Assembly: GCA_016722045.1 (NCBI GenBank)
Contig: JADKGY010000008.1
Location: forward strand, 434,001-498,000
Direction of reading: 5' to 3'
Length of the DNA stretch: 64,000 nucleotides
Source: Candidatus Opimibacter skivensis
GTDB lineage: Bacteria; Bacteroidota; Bacteroidia; Chitinophagales; Saprospiraceae
The notes beneath the pieces were generated by a model, which did not search any database, was not told the DNA's origin, and saw only the letters and a list, made by a program, of their open reading frames with translations. Positions 30,401-45,400 of this stretch are shown here, piece after piece. The number at the start of each line of letters is the position of its first letter. Within the stretch, counting starts at the first letter, position 1. The position numbers and the translations under genes are program-made.

Positions 30401-33400
30401 CGACAGTTGCGTTAGCAGAGGCTGCCGCAATGGCCGCCACAACAGCAACTGATAATTGTACTGGTGCGATAATAGAAACAGCCAGCACAGTAGGTACTTG
30501 CAGCGCAGTGGTCACAGTGACGGAGACGGATGGTTGTGGAAATTTCTCAACGACAACATATAACACTCGAATAGATAATACACCACCTGTAATTACAACA
30601 GGAACAATAGCTGCATGCTATTCGACAGTTGCGTTAGCAGAGGCAGCCGCAATGGCTGCAACCACAGCTACAGATAATTGTCCTGGAGCAATAATAGAAA
30701 CAGCCAGTACAGTAGGTACATGTAGTGCAGTGGTCACAGTAACGGAAACGGATGGCTGTGGAAATTTCTCAACAACCACATATAACACCAGAATAGATAA
30801 TGCACCACCTGTAATTACAATAGGAACAATAGCTGCATGCTATTCAACAGTTGCGCTAGCTGAAGCTGCCGCAATGGCTGCAACCACAGCTACAGATAAT
30901 TGTCCTGGAGCAATAATAGAAACGGCCAGTACAGTTGGTACATGTAGTGCAGTGGTCACAGTAACTGAAACAGATGGCTGTGGAAATTTCTCAACAACTA
31001 CATACAACACCCGAATAGATAATACACCACCTGTAATTACAACAGGAACAATAGCTGCATGCTATTCGACAGTTGCGTTAGCAGAGGCAGCTGCAATGGC
31101 CGCCACAACAGCTACAGATAATTGTCCAGGAGCGATAATAGAAACAGCCAGCACAGTAGGTACTTGCAGCGCAGTGGTCACAGTAACAGAAACGGATGGC
31201 TGTGGAAATTTCTCAACGACAACATATAACACTCGAATAGATAATACACCGCCTGTAATTACAACAGGAACAATCGCTGCATGTTATTCGACAGTTGCGT
31301 TAGCAGAGGCAGCCGCAATGGCTGCAACCACAGCAACAGATAATTGTCCAGGAGCGATAATAGAGACAGCCAGTACAGTTGGTGAGTGTAGTGCAGTGGT
31401 CACAGTGACGGAAACAGATGGCTGTGGAAATTTCTCCACAACTACATACAACACCCGAATAGATAATACACCACCTGTAATTACAACAGGGACAATAGCT
31501 GCATGTTATTCAACAGTTGCGCTAGCAGAGGCTGCCGCAATGGCCGCCACAACAGCAACAGATAATTGTCCAGGAGCGATAATAGAAACAGCCAGCACAG
31601 TAGGTACATGTAGTGCAGTGGTCACAGTGACAGAAACAGATGGCTGTGGAAATTTCTCAACAACTACATACAACACCCGAATAGATAATACACCACCTGT
31701 AATTACAACAGGAACAATAGCTGCATGCTATTCGACAGTTGCGTTAGCAGAGGCAGCTGCAATGGCTGCAACCACAGCAACTGATAATTGTCCTGGAGCG
31801 ATAATAGAAACAGCCAGCACAGTAGGTACATGTAGTGCAGTGGTCACAGTGACAGAAACGGATGGCTGTGGAAATTTCTCAACAACTACATACAACACCC
31901 GAATAGATAATACACCACCTGTAATTACAGCAGGAACAATCGCTGCATGTTATTCAACAGTTGCGTTAGCAGAGGCAGCTGCAATGGCTGCAACCACAGC
32001 TACAGATAATTGTCCAGGAGCGATAATAGAAACAGCCAGTACAGTTGGTGAGTGTAGTGCAGTGGTCACAGTGACAGAAACAGATGGCTGTGGAAATTTC
32101 TCAACAACTACATACAACACCCGAATAGATAATACACCACCTGTAATTACAACAGGAACAATAGCTGCATGTTATTCAACAGTTGCGTTAGCAGAGGCTG
32201 CCGCAATGGCTGCAACCACAGCTACAGATAATTGTCCTGGAGCGATAATAGAAACAGCGAGCACAGTAGGTACATGTAGTGCAGTGGTCACAGTAACAGA
32301 AACGGATGGCTGTGGAAATTTCTCAACGACAACATATAACACCCGAATAGATAATACACCACCTGTAATAACGACAGGAACAATCGCAGCATGTTATTCG
32401 ACAGTTGCGCTAGCTGAAGCTGCCGCAATGGCTGCAACCACAGCTACAGATAATTGTCCTGGAGCGATAATAGAAACAGCGAGCACAGTAGGTACATGTA
32501 GTGCAGTGGTCACAGTGACTGAGACAGATGGCTGTGGAAATTTCTCAACAACCACATATAACACCCGAATTGATAATACACCACCTGTAATTACAACAGG
32601 AACAATCGCTGCATGCTATTCGACAGTTGCGTTAGCAGAAGCTGCCGCAATGGCCGCCACGACAGCTACGGATAATTGTTCCGGAGCGATAATAGAAACA
32701 GCCAGCACAGTTGGTGAGTGTAGTGCAGTGGTCACAGTGACAGAAACGGATGGCTGTGGAAATTTCTCAACAACTACATACAACACCCGAATAGATAATA
32801 CACCACCTGTAATTACAACAGGAACAATCGCTGCATGTTATTCGACAGTTGCGTTAGCAGAGGCAGCCGCAATGGCTGCAACCACAGCAACAGATAATTG
32901 TCCAGGAGCGATAATAGAGACAGCCAGTACAGTTGGCGGGTGTAGTGCAGTGGTCACAGTGACGGAAACAGATGGCTGTGGAAATTTCTCAACAACTACA
33001 TACAGCACCCGAATAGATAATACACCACCTGTAATTACAACAGGGACAATAGCTGCATGTTATTCAACAGTTGCGTTAGCAGAGGCAGCTGCAATGGCTG
33101 CAACCACAGCTACAGATAATTGTCCAGGAGCGATAATAGAGACAGCCAGTACAGTTGGTGAGTGTAGTGCAGTGGTCACAGTGACTGAAACAGATGGCTG
33201 TGGAAATTTCTCAACAACTACATACATCACCCGAATAGATAATACACCACCTGTAATTACAACAGGAACAATCGCTGCATGTTATTCAACAGTTGCGTTA
33301 GCAGAGGCAGCTGCAATGGCTGCAACCACAGCAACTGATAATTGTCCTGGTGCGATAATAGAAACAGCCAGCACAGTTGGTGAGTGTAGTGCAGTGGTCA

Positions 33401-36400
33401 CAGTGACGGAAGCAGATGGCTGTGGAAATTTCTCAACAACTACATACAACACTCGAATAGATAATACGCCACCTGTAATTACAACAGGGACAATAGCAGC
33501 ATGTTATTCGACAGTTGCCTTAGCAGAGGCTGCCGCAATGGCCGCCACGACAGCTTCGGATAATTGTCCAGGAGCGATAATAGAAACAGCCAGCACAGTA
33601 GGTACATGTAGTGCAGTGGTCACAGTGACAGAAACGGATGGCTGTGGAAATTTCTCAACAACTACATACAACACCCGAATAGATAATACACCACCTGTAA
33701 TTACAGCAGGAACAATCGCTGCATGTTATTCAACAGTTGCGTTAGCAGAGGCAGCTGCAATGGCTGCAACCACAGCTACAGATAATTGTCCAGGAGCGAT
33801 AATAGAAACAGCCAGTACAGTTGGTGAGTGTAGTGCAGTGGTCACAGTGACAGAAACAGATGGCTGTGGAAATTTCTCAACAACTACATACAACACCCGA
33901 ATAGATAATACACCACCTGTAATTACAACAGGAACAATAGCTGCATGCTATTCGACAGTTGCGTTAGCAGAGGCAGCTGCAATGGCTGCAACCACAGCAA
34001 CTGATAATTGTCCTGGTGCGATAATAGAAACAGCCAGCACAGTTGGTGAGTGTAGTGCAGTGGTCACAGTGACGGAAGCAGATGGCTGTGGAAATTTCTC
34101 AACAACTACATACAACACTCGAATAGATAATACACCTCCGGTAATCACAACGGGAACAATCGCTGCATGTTATTCGACAGTTGCCTTAGCAGAGGCTGCC
34201 GCAATGGCCGCCACAACAGCAACAGATAATTGTCCAGGAGCGATAATAGAAACAGCCAGCACAGTAGGTACATGTAGTGCAGTGGTCACAGTGACAGAAA
34301 CGGATGGCTGTGGAAATTTCTCAACAACTACATACAACACGCGAATAGATAATACACCACCAGCATTAACAACAGGGACAATCGCTGCATGTTATTCGAC
34401 AGTTGCGTTAGCAGAAGCAGCTGCAATGGCTGCAACCACAGCTACAGATAATTGTCCTGGAGCGATAATAGAAACAGCCAGTACAGTTGGTGAGTGTAGT
34501 GCAGTGGTCACAGTAACAGAAACGGATGGCTGTGGAAATTTCTCAACCACCACATATAACACGCGAATAGATAATACACCACCTGTAATTACAACAGGAA
34601 CAATCGCTGCATGTTATTCGACAGTTGCCTTAGCAGAGGCTGCCGCAATGGCTGCAACCACAGCAACAGATAATTGTCCTGGTGCGATAATAGAAACAGC
34701 GAGCACAGTAGGTTCATGTAGTGCAGTGGTCACAGTGACGGAAACAGATGGCTGTGGAAATTTCTCAACAACAACATACAACACGCGAATAGATAATACA
34801 CCACCTGTAATTACAACAGGAACAATCGCTGCATGCTATTCGACAGTTGCGTTAGCAGAGGCTGCCGCAATGGCCGCCACAACAGCTACAGATAATTGTC
34901 CTGGTGCGATAATAGAAACAGCCAGTACAGTAGGTACATGTAGTGCAGTGGTCACAGTGACAGAAACGGATGGATGCGGAAATTTCTCAACCACAACATA
35001 TAACACGCGAATAGATAATACACCGCCGGTAATTACAACAGGAACAATAGCCACTTGTTATTCAACAGTAGCTCTGGCTGAAGAAGCGGCACTTGCTGCA
35101 ACCACAGCAACGGATAATTGTCCCGGAGCTATCATAGAGACAGCCAGTACTGTGGGTACATGTAATGCAGTAATAACCATCACAGAAACAGATGGGTGTG
35201 GCAATTCATTCTTTACAACCTACAACACAAGCATTGATGGGACTCCACCGGAAATAGTACAATGCGCTGCCACACGGAACATCGAAGGATGTAATACAGA
35301 TGCAATTACTGATCCGCCATTTTCATCAATTCCAGTCATGTCAAGTGAAATGGTATTTGAAGACGCCACAAATCAGGGTAATGCATCTGATGAATGTGGC
35401 ATTAGTGCAGTCTTCTACTTAGATGAAGCTTCAGGTGCATGTCCTATCATTGTAACCCGGGTATGGATTTTGCGTGATGCATGTGGTAATTTATCATCAT
35501 GTAATCAAATTATAAATATTGACGATACGACCAACCCAACAATTACCATGTGTGCAAAGACACGGGATATTGAAGGATGTAGCACATTGGCTATTACAGG
35601 ACCTGTATTTTCATCTACGCTTTCTGTTTCAAGTGAAGCAGAATTCGAAAATGCAACAAACATGGGTAACGCATCTGATGGATGCGGAATCACTTCCGTA
35701 AATTATTCAGATGTCGCATCGGGGACGTGTCCAATTGTTGTCACAAGGACCTGGACAGTAATAGACGCATGTGAGAATTACACAACATGTAATCAAACTA
35801 TTCGTGTAAATGACACTACAAATCCGGTTATAACCGCTTGTGCCATCACCAGAAATATTGAAGGATGTAACACATCTGCGATAACTGGCCCGGTATACTC
35901 AACTACAACTACTGCATCATCAGAATCGGTTTTTGAAAATGCCACGAACATGGGCAACGCATCAGATCAATGCGGCATTAGTTCTGTCACGTATATTGAT
36001 GTTGCTATCGGTACATGTCCAACTGTATTGACAAGAAAATGGACAATAAGTGATGCATGTGGAAATTTATCTACTTGTAATCAAACGATCAATGTGAATG
36101 ATACTACTACACCTACGATAGTAGCCTGTGCAAAAACACGAAATATTGAAGGATGTGACGCTGGAGCTATTACCGATCCTGTATTTTCTGCCACAAATGC
36201 TGCTTCTTCTGAAGCGGTTTTTGAAGATGCCACGAACATGGGTAATGTGACGGATGCATGTGGAATTACATTAGTCACTTATATTGATGTCGCAGTGGGG
36301 ACGTGCCCAACTGTGGTTACTCGCAAATGGACTGTGAGTGATGCCTGCGGGCATTCAGCCACTTGTATGCAAACAATCAACATAAATGATACCACAAGTC

Positions 36401-39400
36401 CAACATTTGTTGCTTGTGCAAAAACGCTTATGATTGAAGGCTGTGATCCTGGCTACATTACTAACCCAACCTATTCAACCAGTCTTGCTACTTCAAACGA
36501 GTTTGTTTTTGAAGATGCTACAAACATGGGAAATGTAACTGACGCATGTGGAATTGTCTCTGTTACATATATTGATATGGTTACTGGTACCTGCCCGAGT
36601 ATAGTAACAAGGAAATGGACCGTAACTGATATTTGTGGAAACTCTTCGACATGTAATCAGACCATTATCATAAATGATACCACCAATCCGGTTATAAGCG
36701 CCTGTGCGGTAACACGCAATATTGAAGGATGTAATACAGGGGCGATCACCGGCCCATCATTCTCTACAACCCTGGCCGCTTCCAGTGAATTTGTTTTTGA
36801 AAATGCAACTAATCAGGGCAATGCATCTGATGCATGTACAATCACATCGGTTACATATATTGACGTAGCCACCGGTACTTGTCCGATAGTGGTGACACGA
36901 AAATGGACAATAAGCGATGCATGCGGACACTCGGCCACATGTAATCAAACAATCAATGTAAATGACACAACCAATCCTGTAATTGTAAGTTGTGCTGTTC
37001 CAAGAACTATAGAAGGCTGTGATCCCGGAGCCATTACGAGCCCCCCATTTTCCTCATCACTTGCAGCGTCAAGTGAATTTGTATTTGAAAATGCCATTAA
37101 TCAGGGAAATGTAACAGACGCTTGCGGCATTACTTCGGTGATGTACATTGATGTGACAACAGGTACATGCCCGTCGATCGTAACACGTAAATGGACGGTG
37201 AGTGATGCATGCGGCCACACTGCAACATGTATACAAACGATAACAATTAATGATACTACAAATCCGGTAATTACAAGTTGTGCCGTAACTCGGAATCTCG
37301 AAGGCTGTAATCCGGGAGTTATTACAAATCCACCATTTTCCGCAACACCGTTTGCTACAAGTGAATTTGTTTTTGAAAATGCAACAAATCAAGGCAATGT
37401 ATCAGACGCATGTGGAATTACTGTCGTAACATATGTCGATGTATTCTCAGGCAACTGTCCAGTAGTGGTAACACGTAAGTGGACAGTGAGCGATGCGTGT
37501 GGCAACACGGCAACATGTAATCAGACCATCAATATTTATGATACTACGCCGCCTGTTATAAGTGAATGCGCCATAACAAGAACGATCGAAGGATGTGATC
37601 CTACCTATATCCCAGATCCTCCCTATTCTGCAACATTGGCTGCCTCGAGTGAATTTGCATTTGAGAACAACACTAATCATGGTAATGCATCAGATGCCTG
37701 CGGAATTACTGGTGTCACATATATAGATGTGGCTACAGGAACATGTCCAACAATTGTGACCAGGAAATGGACGGTATCCGATCTATGTGGAAATACGGCG
37801 ACATGTAATCAGACCATCATCATAAATGATACGACCAATCCGGTCATAAGCGCCTGTGCAGTGACACGTAATATTGAAGGATGTAATACAGGGGCAATCA
37901 CCGGCCCATCATTCTCTACAACCCTGGCCGCTTCCAGTGAATTTGTTTTTGAAAATGCAACTAATCAGGGCAATGCATCTGATGCGTGTACAATCACATC
38001 GGTTACATATATAGATGTGGCTACAGGTACATGTCCGATCGTGGTGACAAGAAAATGGACAGTGAGCGATGCATGCGGACACTCGGCTACATGTAATCAG
38101 ACCATCAATATATATGATACCACGAATCCAACAATAGTGGCATGTGCTGTGACAAGAACCATAGAAGGCTGTAATCCCGGCAACATTACTAATCCACCGT
38201 ATTCTGCAACGTTGGCCATATCAAGTGAAGGCGTATTTGAGAATGCAATAAATCAAGGCAATGCGTCAGATGCTTGTGGTATCACGGCGGTAACCTATAT
38301 AGATGTGGCCACAGGATCATGTCCTTCAGTGGTGACCCGTAAATGGACAGTGTCAGACATGTGCGGAAATACAGCCACATGCAATCAAACGATTTATGTC
38401 AACGATACAACCCATCCGGTGATAACAAGTTGTGCCGTGACAAGGACACTCGAAGGCTGTGATCCGGGAGCTATCACTGATCCACCATATTCTGCGACCA
38501 CAGCTGCATCAAGTGAAATTGTGTTTGAAAATGCGACAAACCAGGGCAATGCATCGGATGCATGCGGTATTACCGGAGTAACGTATATCGATGTATTCTC
38601 AGGCAACTGTCCTGTAGTGGTAACACGTAAATGGACAGTGAGCGATGCGTGTGGCAACACGGCAACATGTAATCAGACCATTAATATTTATGATACTACG
38701 CCGCCTGTTATAAGTGAATGCGCCATAACAAGAACGATCGAAGGATGTGATCCTACCTATATCACTGATCCTCCCTATTCTGCAACATTGGCTGCCTCGA
38801 GTGAATTTGCATTTGAGAACAACACTAATCATGGTAATGCATCAGATGCCTGCGGAATTACTGGTGTCACATATATAGATGTGGCTACAGGAACATGTCC
38901 AACAATTGTGACCAGGAAATGGACGGTATCCGATCTATGTGGAAATACGGCGACATGTAATCAGACCATCATCATAAATGATACGACCAATCCGGTCATA
39001 AGCGCCTGTGCAGTAACACGTAATATTGAAGGATGTAATACAGGGGCAATCACCGGCCCATCATTCTCTACAACCCTGGCCGCTTCCAGTGAATTTGTTT
39101 TTGAAAATGCAACTAATCAGGGCAATGCATCTGATGCGTGTACAATCACATCGGTTACATATATAGATGTGGCTACAGGTACATGTCCGATCGTGGTGAC
39201 AAGAAAATGGACAGTGAGCGATGCATGCGGACACTCGGCTACATGTAATCAGACCATCAATATATATGATACCACGAATCCAACAATAGTGGCATGTGCT
39301 GTGACAAGAACCATAGAAGGCTGTAATCCCGGCAACATTACTAATCCACCGTATTCTGCAACGTTGGCCATATCAAGTGAAGGCGTATTTGAGAATGCAA

Positions 39401-42400
39401 TAAATCAAGGCAATGCGTCAGATGCTTGTGGTATCACGGCGGTAACCTATATAGATGTGGCCACAGGATCATGTCCTTCAGTGGTGACCCGTAAATGGAC
39501 AGTGTCAGACATGTGCGGAAATACAGCTACATGCAATCAAACGATTTATGTCAACGATACAACCCATCCGGTGATAACAAGTTGTGCCGTGACAAGGACA
39601 CTCGAAGGCTGTGATCCGGGAGCTATCACCGATCCACCATATTCTGCGACCACAGCTGCATCAAGTGAAATTGTGTTTGAAAATGCGACAAACCAGGGCA
39701 ATGCATCGGATGCATGCGGTATTACCGGAGTAACGTATATCGATGTATTCTCAGGCAACTGTCCAGTAGTGGTAACACGTAAGTGGACAGTGAGCGATGC
39801 GTGTGGCAACACGGCAACATGTAATCAGACCATCAATATTTATGATACTACGCCGCCTGTTATAAGTGAATGCGCCATAACAAGAACGATCGAAGGATGT
39901 GATCCTACCTATATCACTGATCCTCCCTATTCTGCAACATTGGCTACCTCGAGTGAATTTGCATTTGAGAACAACACTAATCATGGTAATGCATCAGATG
40001 CCTGCGGAATTACTGGTGTCACATATATAGATATGGCTACAGGAACATGTCCAACAATTGTGACCAGGAAATGGACGGTATCCGATCTATGTGGAAATAC
40101 GGCGACATGTAATCAGACCATCATCATAAATGATACGACCAATCCGGTCATAAGCGCCTGTGCAGTGACACGCAATATTGAAGGATGTAATACAGGGGCA
40201 ATCACCGGCCCATCATTCTCTACAACCCTGGCCGCTTCCAGTGAATTTGTTTTTGAAAATGCAACTAATCAGGGCAATGCATCTGATGCGTGTACAATCA
40301 CATCGGTTACATATATAGATGTGGCTACAGGTACATGTCCGATCGTGGTGACAAGAAAATGGACAGTGAGCGATGCATGCGGACACTCGGCTACATGTAA
40401 TCAGACCATCAATATATATGATACCACGAATCCAACAATAGTGGCATGTGCTGTGACAAGAACCATAGAAGGCTGTAATCCCGGCAACATTACTAATCCA
40501 CCGTATTCTGCAACGTTGGCCATATCAAGTGAAGGCGTATTTGAGAATGCAATAAATCAGGGCAATGCGTCAGATGCTTGTGGTATCACGGCGGTAACCT
40601 ATATAGATGTGGCCACAGGATCATGTCCTTCAGTGGTGACCCGTAAATGGACAGTGTCAGACATGTGCGGAAATACAGCTACATGCAATCAAACGATTTA
40701 TGTCAACGATACAACCCATCCGGTGATAACAAGTTGTGCCGTGACAAGGACACTCGAAGGCTGTGATCCGGGAGCTATCACCGATCCACCATATTCTGCG
40801 ACCACAGCTGCATCAAGTGAAATTGTGTTTGAAAATGCGACAAACCAGGGCAATGCATCGGATGCGTGCGGAATTACTGCCGTAACATATATCGATGTAT
40901 TCTCAGGCAACTGTCCAGTAGTGGTAACACGTAAGTGGACAGTGAGCGATGCGTGTGGCAACACGGCAACATGTAATCAGACCATTAATATTTATGATAC
41001 TACGCCGCCTGTTATAAGTGAATGCGCCATAACAAGAACGATCGAAGGATGTGATCCTACCTATATCACTGATCCTCCCTATTCTGCAACATTGGCTGCC
41101 TCGAGTGAATTTGCATTTGAGAACAACACTAATCATGGTAATGCATCAGATGCCTGCGGAATTACTGGTGTCACATATATAGATGTGGCTACAGGAACAT
41201 GTCCAACAATTGTGACCAGGAAATGGACGGTATCCGATCTATGTGGAAATACGGCGACATGTAATCAGACCATCATCATAAATGATACGACCAATCCGGT
41301 CATAAGCGCCTGTGCAGTGACACGCAATATTGAAGGATGTAATACAGGGGCAATCACCGGCCCATCATTCTCTACAACCCTGGCCGCTTCCAGTGAATTT
41401 GTTTTTGAAAATGCAACTAATCAGGGCAATGCATCTGATGCGTGTACAATCACATCGGTTACATATATAGATGTGGCTACAGGTACATGTCCGATCGTGG
41501 TGACAAGAAAATGGACAGTGAGCGATGCATGCGGACACTCGGCTACATGTAATCAGACCATCAATATATATGATACCACGAATCCAACAATAGTGGCATG
41601 TGCTGTGACAAGAACCATAGAAGGCTGTAATCCCGGCAACATTACTAATCCACCGTATTCTGCAACGTTGGCCATATCAAGTGAAGGCGTATTTGAGAAT
41701 GCAATAAATCAGGGCAATGCGTCAGATGCTTGTGGTATCACGGCGGTAACCTATATAGATGTGGCCACAGGATCATGTCCTTCAGTGGTGACCCGTAAAT
41801 GGACGGTGTCAGACATGTGCGGAAATACAGCTACATGCAATCAAACGATTTATGTCAACGATACAACCCATCCGGTGATAACAAGTTGTGCCGTGACAAG
41901 GACACTCGAAGGCTGTGATCCGGGAGCTATCACCGATCCACCATATTCTGCGACCACAGCTGCATCAAGTGAAATTGTGTTTGAAAATGGGACAAACCAG
42001 GGCAATGCATCGGATGCATGTGGAATTACAGCTGTAACGTATATTGACGTTGCTACAGGAACATGCCCAACTGTTGTAACACGAACATGGACAATAAGTG
42101 ATGCATGCGGAAATACATCAACATGTAATCAGACGATAAGCGTAAATGATACAACTAGTCCAACAATAGTATCATGTGCAGTAACAAGAACGATAGAGGG
42201 ATGCAGTGTAGAAGCGATCACTGATCCTGTATATTCTGTCTTACCTGCAATATCAAGTGAAGCTGTTTTTGAAAATGAGACAAACCTTGGAAATGCCACT
42301 GATGCTTGTGGTATCACTGCAGTATTCTATATAGATTTGTCAGCTGGGACTTGTCCGACAGTAGTAACACGGACCTGGATAGTACGGGATGCGTGTGGAA

Positions 42401-45400
42401 ATCTGTCAACATGCAACCAGACGATCAATGTAAATGATACGACACATCCGACAATCGGAGCATGCGCTGTGACCAGAACCATTGAAGGATGCAATACCGG
42501 TGCAATTACAAATCCTGTATTTTCCACCACTACAGCCGTATCAAGTGAAGGTGTATTTGAAAATGCCATAAACCAGGGCAATGCATCGGATGCATGTGGA
42601 ATTACATCAGTAACCTATATTGATGTTGCCACTGGGACATGTCCTACAGTAGTAACACGAACATGGACGATAAGTGATGCATGCGGAAACACATCAACAT
42701 GTAATCAAACCATCACTGTAAATGATACGACACATCCGACAATTGTAGCATGTGCTGTGTCAAGAACAATAGAGGGATGCAATACGAGCGCGATTACAGA
42801 TCCTGTATATTCCACCACAACAGCCACATCAAGCGAAGTTGTGTTTGAAAATGCCATAAACCAGGGCAATGCATCGGATGCATGTGGAATTACATCAGTA
42901 ACTTATATTGACGTTGCTACAGGAACATGTCCTACAGTAGTAACACGAACATGGACGATAAGTGATGCATGCGGAAACACATCAACATGTAATCAAACCA
43001 TCAATGTTAACGATACGACGCATCCGACAATTGTAGCATGCGCTGTGTCAAGAACAATAGAGGGATGCAACACGAGCGCGATTACAGATCCTGTATATTC
43101 CACCACAACAGCCACATCAAGTGAAGGTGTGTTTGAAAATGCTACAAACCAGGGCAATGCATCAGATGCATGTGGTATTACATCAGTAACTTATATTGAT
43201 GTTGCTACAGGAACATGTCCGACAATAGTAACACGAACATGGACGATAAGTGATGCATGCGGAAATACATCAACATGTAATCAAACCATCACTGTAAATG
43301 ATACGACGCATCCGACAATTGTAGCATGCGCTGTGACCAGAACCATTGAAGGATGCAATACCGGTGCAATTACAAACCCTGTGTATTCCACCACAACAGC
43401 CACATCAAGCGAAGTTGTGTTTGAAAATGCCATAAACCAGGGCAATGCATCGGATGCATGTGGTATTACATCAGTATCTTATATTGATGTTGCTGCAGGA
43501 ACATGTCCGACAATAGTAACACGAACATGGACGATAAGTGATGCATGCGGAAACACATCAACATGTAATCAAACCATCACTGTAAATGATACGACGCATC
43601 CGACAATTGTAGTATGCGCTGTGACCAGGACCATAGAAGGATGCAATACGAGTGCGATTACCGGTCCTGTATTTTCTGCAACAGCAGGCATATCGAGTGA
43701 AACTGTATTTGAGAATGCTACTAACCAGGGCAATACTTCAGATGCATGTGGAATTACCTCAGTAACCTATATTGATGTTGCCACTGGGACATGTCCTACA
43801 GTAGTAACACGAACATGGACGATAAGTGATGCATGCGGAAACACATCAACATGTAATCAAACCATCACTGTAAATGATACGACACATCCGACAATTGTAG
43901 CATGTGCTGTGTCAAGAACAATAGAGGGATGCAATACGAGCGCGATTACAGATCCTGTATATTCCACCACAACAGCCACATCAAGCGAAGTTGTGTTTGA
44001 AAATGCCATAAACCAGGGCAATGCATCGGATGCATGTGGAATTACATCAGTAACTTATATTGACGTTGCTACAGGAACATGTCCTACAGTAGTAACACGA
44101 ACATGGACGATAAGTGATGCATGCGGAAACACATCAACATGTAATCAAACCATCAATGTTAACGATACGACGCATCCGACAATTGTAGCATGCGCTGTGT
44201 CAAGAACAATAGAGGGATGCAACACGAGCGCGATTACAGATCCTGTATATTCCACCACAACAGCCACATCAAGTGAAGGTGTGTTTGAAAATGCTACAAA
44301 CCAGGGCAATGCATCAGATGCATGTGGAATTACTGCAGTAACCTATATTGACGTTGCTACAGGAACATGTCCGACAATAGTAACACGAACATGGACGATA
44401 AGTGATGCATGCGGAAATACATCAACATGCAATCAAACCATCAATGTAAATGATACGACGCATCCTACAATTGTAGCATGCGCTGTGACCAGAACCATTG
44501 AAGGATGCAATACCGGTGCAATTACAAATCCTGTATTTTCCACCACTACAGCCGTATCAAGTGAAGGTGTATTTGAAAATGCCATAAACCAGGGCAATGC
44601 ATCGGATGCATGTGGTATTACAGCTGTAACGTATATTGACGTTGCTACAGGAACATGTCCAACTGTTGTAACACGAACATGGACAATAAGTGATGCATGC
44701 GGAAATACATCAACATGTAATCAGACGATAAGCGTAAATGATACAACTAGTCCAACAATAGTATCATGTGCAGTAACAAGAACGATAGAGGGATGCAGTG
44801 TAGAAGCGATCACTGATCCTGTATATTCTGTCTTACCTGCAATATCAAGTGAAGCTGTTTTTGAAAATGAGACAAACCTTGGAAATGCCACTGATGCTTG
44901 TGGTATCACTGCAGTATTCTATATAGATGTATCAGCAGGGACTTGTCCGACAGTAGTAACACGGACCTGGATAGTACGGGATGCGTGTGGAAATCTGTCA
45001 ACATGCAACCAGACGATCAATGTAAATGATACGACGCATCCGACAATCGGAGCATGCGCTGTGACCAGAACCATTGAAGGATGCAATACCGGTGCAATTA
45101 CAAATCCTGTATTTTCCACCACGACAGCCACATCAAGTGAAGGTGTATTTGAAAATGCTACAAACCAGGGCAATGCATCGGATGCATGTGGAATTACATC
45201 AGTAACCTATATTGATGTTGCCACAGGAACATGTCCGACAATAGTAACACGAACATGGACGATAGGTGATGCATGCGGAAACACATCAATATGTAATCAG
45301 ACGATCAATGTAAACGATACGACACATCCGATAATTGTAGCATGCGCTGTGTCAAGAACAATAGAGGGATGCAATACGAGTGCGATTACAGATCCTGTAT

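Noticed and set aside
37447..41136. Repeated minus-strand open frames of 77 and 88 codons inside the type B array, 1152 bases apart
   Set aside because: They are antisense shadows of the repeated gene A sequence; their spacing only reflects the higher-order repeat, and they have no promoters or recognisable products.
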